Source: Actinoplanes aureus (GTDB lineage: Bacteria; Actinomycetota; Actinomycetes; Mycobacteriales; Micromonosporaceae). From it: DNA of 64,000 bases. Under the pieces are notes generated by a model. It saw only the letters and a list, made by a program, of their open reading frames with translations, searched no databases and was not told the DNA's origin. How positions within the stretch are numbered: the stretch's first letter is position 1; every line of letters begins with the position of its first letter. The DNA lies in NCBI RefSeq assembly GCF_015704865.1, contig NZ_JADQTO010000027.1, positions 1 through 64,000 on the forward strand, given 5' to 3'. Positions 25,375-34,440 of the stretch are shown here, in pieces. Position numbers and translations under genes: made by a program.

Positions 25375-26166
25375 TTACCGGGCGGCCGGCGCGCGGCTCA
25401 GGGATTTCAGGGCGGCATCGCGCAAGGCGGCGTCAGCGGCGAAGAGTGACGGCCCCGCGCCGGGGCGGACGCGGCCGTCGAGGCCGCTGTAGTGCCCGCC
25501 GGCTTCGGCCACGATGAGCGAGGTGGCGGCGAAGTCCCAGATCTGGCCGCAGGTCTGCATGGCCAGGTCCAGGTCGCCGCGGGCGACCATCAGCGGCGGA
25601 TGCAGCGGCCACGGCCGCTCGTCGGCGACGGCGATCAGTGGTTGGGCGACCTCGCGGGCCCAGTCCGGCACTACGCCGAGGCGGCTGCCGGGTAGCTCGC
25701 CGGAGGCGGGGGTGGCGACCTGGATGCGAGCCTCGTCCAGGATCCGGCCGTCCTGGAAGCGGCCCTCGTAGGCGCCGCCGCCGCGCTGGGCCCACCACAG
25801 GCGGCCGAGGGCCGGTACGACCGCGACGCCCACCGTGATCTCGCCCTGCTCCTCGAGTGCCACCAGGACCAGCCACCGCTTGTCGCCGGCGACGAACAGG
25901 GCGGTCCCGTCGATCGGGTCGATGATCCATCGGCGGCCTCCGGTGCCGGCGGTCTCGCCCTCCTCCTCGCCGAGGATCGCGTCGCCGGGCCGGGCGGCGG
26001 TCAGCGCCTCGCGGATGACCGCCTCGACCGCCCGGTCCGCGCGGGTCACCACCGAGCCGTCCGCTTTCACCTCGCGGGGCAGGTCGGCGAGGGCCGCGAA
26101 GTGCCGCAACGCCTCGGCGGCACCGGCGAGGGCGGCGTCGCGGGCCAGGGAGAGATCATCAGCCAT
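25375..26166 (-). CDS. inositol monophosphatase family protein (possibly histidinol-phosphatase)
   Basis: 263 residues from ATG 26166; ATG 26175 is possible. Li+-sensitive phosphatase motifs: ILGEEEGE, WIIDPIDGTALF (metal-binding Asp residues), and QIWDFAATSLIVAEAGG. It should be a Mg2+-dependent phosphomonoesterase. The family includes inositol-1-phosphatase, fructose-1,6-bisphosphatase and the HisN histidinol-phosphatases of actinobacteria; length and the WW near WWAQRGGGA fit the last group slightly better, but no his gene is nearby. Confidence 0.9.
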   Translation of the reverse strand: MADDLSLARDAALAGAAEALRHFAALADLPREVKADGSVVTRADRAVEAVIREALTAARPGDAILGEEEGETAGTGGRRWIIDPIDGTALFVAGDKRWLVLVALEEQGEITVGVAVVPALGRLWWAQRGGGAYEGRFQDGRILDEARIQVATPASGELPGSRLGVVPDWAREVAQPLIAVADERPWPLHPPLMVARGDLDLAMQTCGQIWDFAATSLIVAEAGGHYSGLDGRVRPGAGPSLFAADAALRDAALKSLSRAPAAR

Positions 26167-26225
26167 GATCCCCATCCTGCCAGCCGGCGGTTGCGAGTTC
26201 GGACGAGTGACGGAAGGGTTGGATC

Positions 26226-26606
26226 ATGCATCGCAGCCGGGTTTTCGGACTGTTCATCGACACGCCACTCGCCGAGGCCGACGCCGCGGCGCGGTTCTGG
26301 TCGGCCGCTCTCGGCGCGCCCGCCCGGCCGGTCCCCGGCGAGGAGGAGTTCGTCACGCTGCATGACGCCGTGCCGGGTCTCAGCGTGGACGTGCAGGCGA
26401 TCGACGGGGCGGCGCGCTACCACCTGGACATCGAGACCGATGACGTGCCGGCCGAGCGGGCCCGGCTGATCGGGCTCGGCGCGGTGGTGGAGGTGGACAA
26501 CGACGGGTTCACCACGTTGCGCGCGCCCGGAGGTCACCTGGTCTGCGTGGTGCCGGTGCAGAGCGACCAGGCCCTGTTCGACGCCGATCACAACACCTGG
26601 CCCTAG
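26226..26606 (+). CDS. VOC-family (glyoxalase-like) protein
   Basis: 126 residues; GGAAGG precedes ATG 26226. Beta-alpha-beta pattern VFGLFIDTPLAEADAAARFW ... YHLDIETDDVPAERARLIGL with GGHLVCVVPVQ near the end, as in small glyoxalase/bleomycin-resistance-fold proteins. The substrate is unknown. Its TAG overlaps the stop of the convergent STAS gene within CTAG. Confidence 0.82.
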   Translation: MHRSRVFGLFIDTPLAEADAAARFWSAALGAPARPVPGEEEFVTLHDAVPGLSVDVQAIDGAARYHLDIETDDVPAERARLIGLGAVVEVDNDGFTTLRAPGGHLVCVVPVQSDQALFDADHNTWP

Positions 26607-26956
26607 GTTTCCAGATGGAACAGGTCGGCCGCCTGGGTGGCGCGTAGCAGCCAGCGCAGGTGCGGCTGCGGATCGTGCAGGTGGCAGGTCGCCTTCCGGG
26701 CCTCCGCGACCCGCCGCGCCGCCAGCAGCATGCGCAGGCCGGCGGCGTCGCAGAAGTCCACCTCCGCGAGGTCGATGTGGATCTGCCGGACCGGTACGCC
26801 GAGCCCGATCAGATCGTGCACCTGCGCCATGTCGAAGAGCTGGGTCTGCAGCGCCCCGACCGACATCGCGTCGAGGCTGCCGTAGAGGGTGATCAGCAGC
26901 CGGTCGCCGACGCGGGTTCCGGCGATCCGGGTGCCGGACGGGCGGCCGCCGCTCAT
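26603..26956 (-). CDS. STAS-domain protein (anti-sigma factor antagonist-like)
   Basis: 117 residues. One STAS domain: VGDRLLITLYGSLDAMSVGA and IHIDLAEVDFCDAAGLRMLL. In SpoIIAA/RsbV the equivalent loop is DSSG, whose second Ser is phosphorylated by the anti-sigma kinase; here it reads DAAG, so that switch is absent and the protein may be constitutively active or bind something else. The start overlaps the stop of the following STAS-HATPase gene by 4 bp, so they form an operon. Confidence 0.85.
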   Translation of the reverse strand: MSGGRPSGTRIAGTRVGDRLLITLYGSLDAMSVGALQTQLFDMAQVHDLIGLGVPVRQIHIDLAEVDFCDAAGLRMLLAARRVAEARKATCHLHDPQPHLRWLLRATQAADLFHLET

Positions 26957-27783
26957 GCCGGGACCTCCGGCCGGCTGCGGATGATCGCCCAGACGAGCTT
27001 GCCGCTGCGGGCCGGGAGCGCGCCCCAGTCGGAGGCGGCCGCGCCGACGATGCGCAGGCCCAGGCCGCGGTCGGCGAGCGACGGGCCGAGCGGCCCGGTG
27101 ACCGGGTCACGGAGCCGGGGCAGGATCAGGTCGCCGTCGTAGACGGCCAGGTGCAGCGCGGCGGCGTCGCCCTCGCCGCGCGGCGACACGATCACCTCGA
27201 TGTCGGTGCCGGCGTGCTCGGCCGCGTTCACCACGAGTTCGGACACTACTAGCCGGGCCCGCTGGCACAGGTGCGGCAGGTTCCAGACGGTGCACGCGTC
27301 GGTGACCAGCGAGCGGGCCGACACGGCGCCGGCCGGGTCCGGGGGCAGCGCCAGGTGCATCCGGTCGTGCAGGACGCGGTGGCCGGTCATGGCGGCCCGG
27401 GCCTGCGCGATCGTGGCGTAGAGGACCAGCCAGTCGCGCGCGCCGAGCCGCCTCAGCCGGCGGGCCAGCGGCGCGGTCGCCTGGACACAGAGCGCGATCC
27501 CGACCGGCGGACGCATCGCGGCGGCCTGCGCACAGGCGGTCAGCCAGAGCGGCGCGCTGACCGCGTGCGAGTCGCTGAGCTCGTGCAGGTCCACGATGAG
27601 CCCGGTGGGGTGCTCGGCCAGGCATTTGTCGAGCACCGTACGCGCCTGGGCGGACAGCGAACGGTCCCACCGCCCCCAGACGGACAGCTCGATGACCGCG
27701 GTGTCGGCGTCGATGACCGCCAGCACGGACTCGGCCACGGCGTCATCGGACGAACCGATCAGATGTGGTGAGCCCGCGACCAT
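26953..27783 (-). CDS. STAS plus RsbW-like HATPase fusion protein
   Basis: 276 residues. About residues 20-125 resemble a STAS domain (AVIELSVWGRWDRSLS, GLIVDLHELSDSH). Residues 140-270 are an HATPase_c_2 domain with the N box SELVVNAAEHAGT and a G box RGLGLRIVGAAASDWG, as in anti-sigma factor serine kinases of the RsbW/SpoIIAB type. A fused antagonist domain plus a separate STAS partner lacking the phosphoserine suggests a partner-switch variant. No sigma factor gene lies beside it. Confidence 0.85.
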   Translation of the reverse strand: MVAGSPHLIGSSDDAVAESVLAVIDADTAVIELSVWGRWDRSLSAQARTVLDKCLAEHPTGLIVDLHELSDSHAVSAPLWLTACAQAAAMRPPVGIALCVQATAPLARRLRRLGARDWLVLYATIAQARAAMTGHRVLHDRMHLALPPDPAGAVSARSLVTDACTVWNLPHLCQRARLVVSELVVNAAEHAGTDIEVIVSPRGEGDAAALHLAVYDGDLILPRLRDPVTGPLGPSLADRGLGLRIVGAAASDWGALPARSGKLVWAIIRSRPEVPA

Positions 27784-27902
27784 GGCGCCCTTCTCCCGGC
27801 CGGCGTTATCAGCGGTTGTCTATGCTGCCCCGCAATTCTTGATTTGTCCGGAAGATCTCGTCAACGGGGATTCACCATCCGCGACGCGGGAAGTCGGTTC
27901 GT

Positions 27903-28199
27903 ATGGCTACGAAGGTGCTGACGGCCCAGGTTGCCGCCTCCAGTGAGTGGACCGACGAGGCCGGTGTCCGGCAGCCGGGCGGCGAGGTGCACGCCTGGCG
28001 GCCCGGAACCAATCAGACCGTGTGCGGCCTGGCGCTGAGCCGCACCAGGCTGCGCCGTTTCCCGCACGTCCGGTTCGATTTCCGGGCCACCGACGTCGTC
28101 ACGGCGGAGGACCAGGTGCGCCACATCTGCCCGCGGTGCGTCGCCGCGACGTCGCGTCGCGGCGAACGCGGCTGGACCCGGACGTCTCCGCGGCCCTGA
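27903..28199 (+). CDS. small hypothetical actinobacterial protein
   Basis: 98 residues. Contains VHAWRPGTNQTVCGLALSRT and VRHICPRCVAAT, a Cys and a CPRC that could hold zinc. Similar small proteins without assigned function are common in actinobacteria (recollection). It is divergent from the STAS-HATPase gene and convergent with helY, 6 bp from its stop. Confidence 0.7.
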   Translation: MATKVLTAQVAASSEWTDEAGVRQPGGEVHAWRPGTNQTVCGLALSRTRLRRFPHVRFDFRATDVVTAEDQVRHICPRCVAATSRRGERGWTRTSPRP

Positions 28200-28205
28200 C
28201 CGGCG

Positions 28206-30959
28206 TCACAGGCCGGTCTGCAGGGCCAGCACCCCCCGGTTCACGGCCTTGACCGCCTTGCGGGCGGTCTCCCGCACGCTGGGCGACGCGGCGGACGCCT
28301 CGCGGATCTGGCTGAGCAGGTCGAGCACCTGGCGAGCCCACCGGACGAAGTCACCGGCCGGCATGTCCGCGTCGTACTGCTGGCCGCTGGCCAGGACCCG
28401 GGCCAGCGGTTCGCCGCGGGCCCAGCGGTACATCGGCCAGACGAACCCGGGGTCCGGCTCGCGGGTCAGCGCCAGGCCGTGCTCGCTCTCGTCGGCGGCG
28501 ATCTCGCCCCAGAGCTTGGCGCAGGCGTCCACCGCGGCGGTGATCGGGCCCTTCGGCACCGAGGCCCGGTCCTCGCCCTCGCGGCGCGACTCGTACAACA
28601 CCATGGAGACGGCCGCCGCCAGTTCCTCCGGGGCGAGGCCGTCCCAGACACCCTGGCGCAGGCACTCGGCGACCAGCAGGTCGGCCTCCGACCAGATCCG
28701 GCCGAGCATCCGGCCGGCCTCGGTCACCTCACCGTCGGCGGAGAGGTAGCCGCGGGCCGAGAGCACCGCGCAGACCTGGTCGAACGTGCGGGCCAGCGAC
28801 CCGGTCCGCCCGGCCACCTTGTCCCGCAGGGCGTCGGTGTCCCGCTGGAGACGATGCCGGCGCTCCGCCCAGCGGGCGTGGTCCTCGCGCTCCGGGCAGG
28901 CGTGGCAGGGGTGCTGCCGCAGCTGGACCTTGAGCAGCGCGATCTCGGCGTCCTCGCCCGGCGCGACCCGGCCCCGGCTGCGCCGCCGGTCCGGGTGGCG
29001 GTCCAGCCCGGTCCCGCTGACTTGGGCGGCCAGGTCACGGCGAGCGCCCGGGGACCGATGGTTGAAATTCTTCGGTACGCGGACGCGGGCCAGCACCTCG
29101 ACCTCGCCGCTGAACTCACCGGGCCCGACCCGCCCGGCCCAGCGGTCCTGGGTGAGCACCAGCGGCCGGGGCTCGCCGAATCCGTCCGCGGACGGCTCGA
29201 TGACCACGGCGAGCCCGGCCCGGCGGCCCTGCGGCACCCGGATCACGTCGCCGATCCGCAGTTTCTCCAGCGAGGAGACCGCGGCGGTGCGGCGCTGCGC
29301 CACGCCCTGCCGGGACAGCGACTTCTCCCGGTCGGAGATGGCCACCCGGATCGCGAAATACTCCTCGAAGTCGCCGTGGTGGCAGGCGGCGTCCTCCGAG
29401 TACGTCTGCATGGTCTCGGCGTTGCGCTGCACCTGCCGGGCCAGCCCGACCACCGACCGGTCCGCCTGGAACTGGGCGAACGACGACTCCAGCAGCTCCC
29501 GGGACTTGTCCGCGCCGACCGTGCCGACCAGGTTGACGGCCATGTTGTAGGACGGCCGGAACGACGAGCGCAGCGGATAGGTCCGGGTGGAGGCGAGACC
29601 GGCCACGTGCCGCGGGTCCACGTCGGGGCTCCACAGCACCACGGCGTGCCCCTCGACGTCGATGCCGCGCCGCCCGGCCCGGCCGGTGAGCTGCGTGTAC
29701 TCCCCCGGGGTGAGGTCGACGTGTGCCTCGCCGTTGTATTTCACCAGGCGCTCCAGGACCACGCACCGGGCCGGCATGTTGATGCCCAGCGCCAGGGTCT
29801 CGGTGGCGAAGACCGCCTTGACCAGGCCCTGCACGAAGCACTCCTCGACCGCCTCCTTGAAGGCGGGCAGCATGCCGGCGTGGTGCGCGGCGACCCCGCG
29901 CTCGAGCCCGTCCAGCCACTCCCAGTAGCCCAGCACCGACAGGTCCTCGGCCGGGATGCTCGCCACCTTGGCCGTGACGATGCGCCGGATCTCGGCGCGC
30001 TCCTCCGGGTCGGTGAGCCGCAGCCCGGCCGCCAGGCACTGCTGCACGGCGGCGTCGCAGCCGGCCCGGCTGAAGATGAACAGGATGGCCGGCAGCAGCC
30101 CGGCCCGCTCCAGGCGGTCCACCACCTCGGCGCGGGGCGGCGGCGTCCAGCGGCGACCACGGCCGCCACCGCCGCGCCCGGCGGCCCGGTCGGTGAACTC
30201 GAGCCGGCGCTCCATCTCCCGCGAGTAGCGCAGCAGCTCGGGGTGCACGTCGTGTTTCCTGGCCGCGTCGGCGTCGTGGAACAGGTCGAACATCCGGCGG
30301 CCGACCAGCATGTGCTGCCAGAGCGGCACCGGCCGGTGCTCGCTGACCACCACCTCGGTCTCGCCGCGGACGGTGACCAGCCAGTCGGCGAACTCCTCGT
30401 AATTGCTGACCGTGGCCGACAGCGACACCAGGGTCACCGACGACGGCAGGTGGATGATCACCTCCTCCCAGACCGCGCCGCGGAACCGGTCGGCGAGGTA
30501 GTGCACCTCGTCCATCACCACGTAGGCCAGGCCGCGCAGCTGGTCGGAGCCCGAGTAGAGCATGTTGCGCAGCACCTCGGTGGTCATCACCACCACCGGG
30601 GCGTCACCGTTGATCGCGTTGTCGCCGGTGAGCAGCCCAACCTTGTCGGCGCCGTAGCGCCGCACCAGGTCGTGATATTTCTGGTTGGACAGCGCCTTGA
30701 TCGGAGTGGTGTAGAAGCACTTGCGCTCCCCCGAGCGCAGCGCCAGGTGCACCGCGAACTCGCCGACCACGGTCTTGCCCGCACCGGTCGGCGCGCAGAC
30801 CAGCACGCCGTTGCCCCGCTCCACGACCTCGCAGGCCTCGCGCTGGAAGTCGTCCAGGTCGAAGCCGACGTCGAGCATGAAATCCTCGAGGGCCGGGAAT
30901 TGCGCGACCCGCGCCGCCCGCCGTTTGGATTCCGCATACCTTTCGGCGGGACTCGTCAT
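28206..30959 (-). CDS. helY: DEAD/DEAH-box helicase, Ski2/HelY-like
   Basis: 917 residues from ATG 30959 (an upstream start at 30989 is less likely). Motif I APTGAGKT (56-63), motif II DEVH (150-153), SATVSN for motif III, and QLTGRAGRRGID for motif VI. The C-terminal third contains the DSHCT domain of Ski2-like helicases (WAERRHRLQRDTDALRDK, then LAAAVSMVLYESRREGEDR). It should be an ATP-dependent RNA helicase. In mycobacteria helY lies beside tatC, tatA and pafBC, as here. Confidence 0.93.
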   Translation of the reverse strand: MTSPAERYAESKRRAARVAQFPALEDFMLDVGFDLDDFQREACEVVERGNGVLVCAPTGAGKTVVGEFAVHLALRSGERKCFYTTPIKALSNQKYHDLVRRYGADKVGLLTGDNAINGDAPVVVMTTEVLRNMLYSGSDQLRGLAYVVMDEVHYLADRFRGAVWEEVIIHLPSSVTLVSLSATVSNYEEFADWLVTVRGETEVVVSEHRPVPLWQHMLVGRRMFDLFHDADAARKHDVHPELLRYSREMERRLEFTDRAAGRGGGGRGRRWTPPPRAEVVDRLERAGLLPAILFIFSRAGCDAAVQQCLAAGLRLTDPEERAEIRRIVTAKVASIPAEDLSVLGYWEWLDGLERGVAAHHAGMLPAFKEAVEECFVQGLVKAVFATETLALGINMPARCVVLERLVKYNGEAHVDLTPGEYTQLTGRAGRRGIDVEGHAVVLWSPDVDPRHVAGLASTRTYPLRSSFRPSYNMAVNLVGTVGADKSRELLESSFAQFQADRSVVGLARQVQRNAETMQTYSEDAACHHGDFEEYFAIRVAISDREKSLSRQGVAQRRTAAVSSLEKLRIGDVIRVPQGRRAGLAVVIEPSADGFGEPRPLVLTQDRWAGRVGPGEFSGEVEVLARVRVPKNFNHRSPGARRDLAAQVSGTGLDRHPDRRRSRGRVAPGEDAEIALLKVQLRQHPCHACPEREDHARWAERRHRLQRDTDALRDKVAGRTGSLARTFDQVCAVLSARGYLSADGEVTEAGRMLGRIWSEADLLVAECLRQGVWDGLAPEELAAAVSMVLYESRREGEDRASVPKGPITAAVDACAKLWGEIAADESEHGLALTREPDPGFVWPMYRWARGEPLARVLASGQQYDADMPAGDFVRWARQVLDLLSQIREASAASPSVRETARKAVKAVNRGVLALQTGL

Positions 30960-31033
30960 GACCACCAGGCTAGTTCGTGGATATGACAATCTGCGACACG
31001 GTGGCGGCCGTCGGGCGGGTCGGGCCCGCTAGG

Positions 31034-31049
31034 TATGGTGCAACGCGTG
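31034..31049 (+). promoter_or_regulatory. leaderless promoter for the HAD gene
   Basis: TATGGT at 31034-31039 lies 7 bases before GTG 31047, the -10 spacing of leaderless transcripts. No ribosome-binding site is present. Confidence 0.4.
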
Positions 31050-31784
31050 CCGGATGCTCTCGTACCTACCGATCACCCGCCTAGTCATTTGCGTCCGGTA
31101 GAGGCGGTGCTGTTCGACTTCCACGGCACGCTCGCCCAGGTGGAGGACCCGCTGACCTGGGTGGTCGCCGCGGCCGCGGCCTGCGGCGCGGTACTGGACC
31201 GGGGCCGGGCGACGATCCTGGCGGACCGGCTGCTGACCGCCGGGCGGGCCGGTGGGCCGCTGCCGCACCGGGTGCCGCCGCATCTGGCCGAGCACTGGGC
31301 CGACCGCGACCTGTACGCGCACAGTCACCGAGCCGCCTACACCGGGCTGGCGTCGACCGTGCAGACCGACGTGGAGGGCCTCGCCGACGCGCTGTACGAG
31401 CGGCTGCTCACCTCGGACGGCTGGCTGCCCTACCCGGACACCGAGCCCACCCTGCGCAAACTCCACGACGCCGGGATCAAGATCGGGGTGGTCAGCAACA
31501 TCGGCTTCGACATCCGGCCGCACTTCGCGTCCTGGGGGCTGGACGAGCTGGTCGACGCGTACGCGCTCAGTTTCGAGGTCGGCCGGACCAAGCCGGACCC
31601 GGCGATCTTCCTGCGGGCCTGCGGCATGCTCGGCGTGGACCCGGAGCGCACCCTCATGGTCGGCGACACCCCGGCTGACGCCGGTGCGGTCCGGGCCGGA
31701 TGCGCCGCGCTGGTCCTGCCGGCCGCCGAGCCGGGCCGTACCAACGGCCTGGGCGCGACACTGGCTCTGGCCGGCTGCCCGTGA
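31047..31784 (+). CDS. HAD-family hydrolase
   Basis: 245 residues. GTG 31047 is preferred over ATG 31035 because the latter overlaps the likely -10 element. Motif I reads FDFHGTLA: the usual DxD nucleophile/acid pair is D-F-H, so the general acid is His, which would weaken normal phosphatase chemistry. Motifs II-IV look complete (GVVSNIGFDI, the Lys in GRTKPDPAIF, and VGDTPADAGAV). The cap insertion between motifs I and II places it with the haloacid dehalogenase/phosphoglycolate phosphatase subfamily. Divergent from helY; substrate unknown. Confidence 0.85.
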   Translation: MPDALVPTDHPPSHLRPVEAVLFDFHGTLAQVEDPLTWVVAAAAACGAVLDRGRATILADRLLTAGRAGGPLPHRVPPHLAEHWADRDLYAHSHRAAYTGLASTVQTDVEGLADALYERLLTSDGWLPYPDTEPTLRKLHDAGIKIGVVSNIGFDIRPHFASWGLDELVDAYALSFEVGRTKPDPAIFLRACGMLGVDPERTLMVGDTPADAGAVRAGCAALVLPAAEPGRTNGLGATLALAGCP

Positions 31785-31788
31785 GGGC

Positions 31789-31980
31789 TCAGGCGTAGCA
31801 GTCGAGCACGGTGCCGCGCCGGCCCCGCTTCGCGGCGGACTCGGCGCACGCCTGCTCGTCACCGCCGACCTCGGGGCTGGTGGCCGCGTCGGCCATCGCC
31901 TTGAACGCCTGGCGTGCGCTGCCGAAGACCGACGACGCCATCGAAGCCATCGAGGAGTTGCTACCGATCGTGTTGGTCAT
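31789..31980 (-). CDS. small hypothetical protein
   Basis: 63 residues from ATG 31980, with no clear ribosome-binding site. Sequence highlights are MTNTIGSNSSMASMASSVFG, an amphipathic segment ARQAFKAMADAA, and a Cys-containing end ending RGTVLDCYA. It sits 4 bp from the convergent HAD stop, in the same direction as the lipid kinase. Codon use looks coding, but function is unknown. Confidence 0.4.
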   Translation of the reverse strand: MTNTIGSNSSMASMASSVFGSARQAFKAMADAATSPEVGGDEQACAESAAKRGRRGTVLDCYA

Positions 31981-32021
31981 GCCAGACAGTTCGGCCCGTC
32001 CGGCGAAAACTGACCCCTGGC

Positions 32022-32921
32022 TCAGCGGAGCAACCGGACCGCACCCGGAACGCAGGTGATCTCGAGCGGCAGCGGCCCGAGACGCTCGCCGTCCGCGTAC
32101 CCGATGATCCCCTCGGCCTCGATCCGCACCTGCTTGGCCCGCAGCACGGTGACGCGCGGGTCGGTGACGTGGGTGCCGTGCCGCAGGCGCGGCTTGAGCC
32201 GGGCCACGCTCATCCGCCCCAGCGGCGCCGCGAAGATCACGTCGAGCATCCCGTCCGCCGGGTCGGCGTCCGGCAGGATCCGCATCCCACCGCCGTAACT
32301 GGGACAATTACCCACGGCGACGATCTCGGCCGGGAAGCTGTGCCGCACGCCGTCCGCGTGCACCACGTACCCGCGCGCCCGCAGCCGCGCCAGCTCCAGC
32401 AGGATCGCCACGTCGTAGCGGCGCGGGCCCTTCGGGCGCCGCATCCGGTTGGCCCGCTCGTTGACCAGGGCGTCGAAGCCGGCCGCGAGCACCGCACAGA
32501 ACCAGCGCCGCTCACCCTGGGCACTTTCGGTCCGGGCCAGATCGAACCGGTGGTCGCGCCCGGCACGCAGCGCCGCGCTGATCTGCTCCGCGGCAAGCAT
32601 CGGATCGAGGGGTACGCCCACAGCGGCCGCGAAGTCGTTGCCCGTCCCGGCCGCCACCACCCCGAACCCGACCGGCCGGTCCGCCACCGCCTGCAGCGCC
32701 CGGTGCACGGTGCCGTCCCCGCCCACCGCGACCACCGCCGCCGCGCCCTCGCCGACCGCCTGGTGGCAGGCCGCCTCGGCCTCCAGGCCGTTGTGCGCCT
32801 CCAGGAGCCGCACGGTCCGCCCACCGGCGCCCAGCGCCTGCACGACGCCCGGCAGCAGCCCGCGATGCCGCCCCCGGCCCGCTGACGGGTTGGCCAGCAC
32901 CGCGATGAAGTCGCTCGTCAC
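32022..32921 (-). CDS. diacylglycerol kinase-family lipid kinase
   Basis: 299 residues from GTG 32921. DAGK catalytic motifs: VLANPSAGRGR, AVVAVGGDGTVHRAL (the GGDGT nucleotide loop) and VVAAGTGNDFAAAVG, then a C-terminal beta-sandwich with SYGGGMRILPDADPADG and the closing GERLGPLP. It should phosphorylate a lipid (diacylglycerol or sphingosine-like) with ATP at the membrane. A diacylglycerol kinase beside tatC and helY is also seen in other actinobacteria. Confidence 0.9.
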   Translation of the reverse strand: MTSDFIAVLANPSAGRGRHRGLLPGVVQALGAGGRTVRLLEAHNGLEAEAACHQAVGEGAAAVVAVGGDGTVHRALQAVADRPVGFGVVAAGTGNDFAAAVGVPLDPMLAAEQISAALRAGRDHRFDLARTESAQGERRWFCAVLAAGFDALVNERANRMRRPKGPRRYDVAILLELARLRARGYVVHADGVRHSFPAEIVAVGNCPSYGGGMRILPDADPADGMLDVIFAAPLGRMSVARLKPRLRHGTHVTDPRVTVLRAKQVRIEAEGIIGYADGERLGPLPLEITCVPGAVRLLR

Positions 32922-32956
32922 AGCCGCGAACGGTACGCTGCCCGGCCGCGAACCAA

Positions 32957-32990
32957 ACGACCGCCGTGCCCAGGTGGGCGCGGCGGTCGT
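32957..32990 (-). terminator. terminator hairpin downstream of tatC
   Basis: ACGACCGCCGTGCCC and GGGCGCGGCGGTCGT form a 15-bp stem (one G-U pair) around an AGGT loop, 18 bases after the tatC stop. Confidence 0.7.
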
Positions 32991-33007
32991 CGTCAGCTCG
33001 GGCTGTC

Positions 33008-33958
33008 TCAGGTCATGTCGTCGTAGCGGCGTTCCAGCGGTGCCGGCTTCTCCACCGGCGCCGGCGCGGAGACCGAGGTCGGCGCCTCGATCGGGTCGGA
33101 CGCACCGACCGGCACGCGTTCCTCGGCGAGCGGCGAGATCTCGTCGTCGTCGAGACCGGCGTAGATCTCCTTGCCGCGGCCCTTGCGCTTGTCGTTGATG
33201 AACGCGACGCCCACAGCGATGAAGTACAGCAGGGTGATGCACGCGGCCAGCAGCGTCATCCCGAACGGTCCAGGGTCCGGCGTGGCGATCGCGGCGAACG
33301 CGAACGACAGGAAGACCACCGTCCGCCACCAGCTCAGCAGCCTGCGGGCCGAGACCACACCGGTGAAGTTGAGCATCAGCAGCAGCAGCGGGAACTCGAA
33401 CGCCGCCCCGAACAGCAGCAGCATGTTCATCACGAAGCCGACGTAGGACGTGACCTCGAGCTTCGTCGGCTCGCCGATCACACCGGCTTCCATGATGAAC
33501 GCCAGGCTGTGCCCGATCACGAAGTAGGCGAGCACCGCGCCGGCGGCGAACAGCGGGGTCGCGAGCGCTACGAAGACGTAGGCCCACTTGCGCTCGTGGC
33601 GGTGCAGGCCCGGCGCGACGAACGCCCAAAGCTGGTACAGCCAGACCGGCGCGCCGACCAGCAGACCCACCCAGAGCGCGATCTTCAGCCGCAGCATGAG
33701 CTGGTCGGTCACCGCGAGGGTGATGAACTCGCAGCTGCCCGTCTGGTCGGCCGAGCTGGGCAGATCGCAGTAGGGAGCCTTCAGGATCTCGAAGGTCCAC
33801 TTGGAGATGATGAAGCCGACGATCAGGCCGGCGACGACCGCGATCGACGCGATGAAGAGCCGGTTGCGCAACTCCCGGACGTGCTCGATGAGTGTCATCG
33901 AGCCGTCGGCGGCTTGATCGAACTTGGTCGGCCCCTTACGGCGCAGACTCAGGCGCAT
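33008..33958 (-). CDS. tatC: Sec-independent (Tat) translocase subunit TatC
   Basis: 316 residues with the six-helix TatC plan: MTLIEHVRELRNRLFIASIA (the signal-peptide-binding N-terminus with its conserved E/R), LYQLWAFVAPGLHRHERKWA (the FxxPGL motif) and QLMLRLKIALWVGLLVGAPV. A charged C-terminal tail extends about 60 residues beyond the family core. It forms the twin-arginine receptor with TatA, which lies 9 bp upstream in the same operon. Confidence 0.95.
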   Translation of the reverse strand: MRLSLRRKGPTKFDQAADGSMTLIEHVRELRNRLFIASIAVVAGLIVGFIISKWTFEILKAPYCDLPSSADQTGSCEFITLAVTDQLMLRLKIALWVGLLVGAPVWLYQLWAFVAPGLHRHERKWAYVFVALATPLFAAGAVLAYFVIGHSLAFIMEAGVIGEPTKLEVTSYVGFVMNMLLLFGAAFEFPLLLLMLNFTGVVSARRLLSWWRTVVFLSFAFAAIATPDPGPFGMTLLAACITLLYFIAVGVAFINDKRKGRGKEIYAGLDDDEISPLAEERVPVGASDPIEAPTSVSAPAPVEKPAPLERRYDDMT

Positions 33959-33967
33959 CGTCCCGGA

Positions 33968-34309
33968 TCAGCGGTCGTTGGTGCGCTGCACCGGGTCGAC
34001 ATACGGCTGCGCCGGCGGCTGCTGCTGGTAGCCGGGCGGGGGCGCCTGCTGGTAGCCGGGCGGGGGCGCCTGCTGGTAGCCCTGCTGCTGGTACGGCTGC
34101 TGCACCTCGCCCTGGAGCGGCGTGCGGCTGTGCTGCGGCTCGGCCTTCTCCGCGACGTTGTCATCGTCGACCAGGCCCTTGGTTTCCGCCTTGATGATCC
34201 GCAGCGAGCGCCCCAGCGAGCGGGCCGCGTCAGGCAGCCGCTTCGCGCCGAAGAGCAGCACGAGGACCACGACGAGAACGATGATGTGCCATGGCTTGAG
34301 CATGCCCAT
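33968..34309 (-). CDS. tatA: Sec-independent (Tat) translocase pore subunit TatA
   Basis: 113 residues from ATG 34309 (GGAG 7 bases upstream). Residues 5-22 are the membrane helix ([18 protein letters not shown]), followed by [20 protein letters not shown], the FGxxxLP-type hinge and amphipathic helix. The Pro/Gln-rich tail carries GYQQAPPP twice, encoded by a 24-bp DNA repeat (34025-34072). Confidence 0.95.
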   Translation of the reverse strand: MGMLKPWHIIVLVVVLVLLFGAKRLPDAARSLGRSLRIIKAETKGLVDDDNVAEKAEPQHSRTPLQGEVQQPYQQQGYQQAPPPGYQQAPPPGYQQQPPAQPYVDPVQRTNDR

Positions 34310-34440
34310 GGGATGACTCCAGTCGGTCGGATCAGGTTGCGGGGTCCATCGTACGTGTGGTTTCCGGTGAAGTTGCCCGCTGGATGCTCTGGGATTCTTA
34401 TGATCTTGGGAAGTCCTGGGCAACGGAGCGCGAACAGCGC

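Noticed and set aside
28479-30986. 835-residue open frame opposite helY
   Set aside because: The helicase on the minus strand has all helicase motifs; the plus-strand frame is a shadow.
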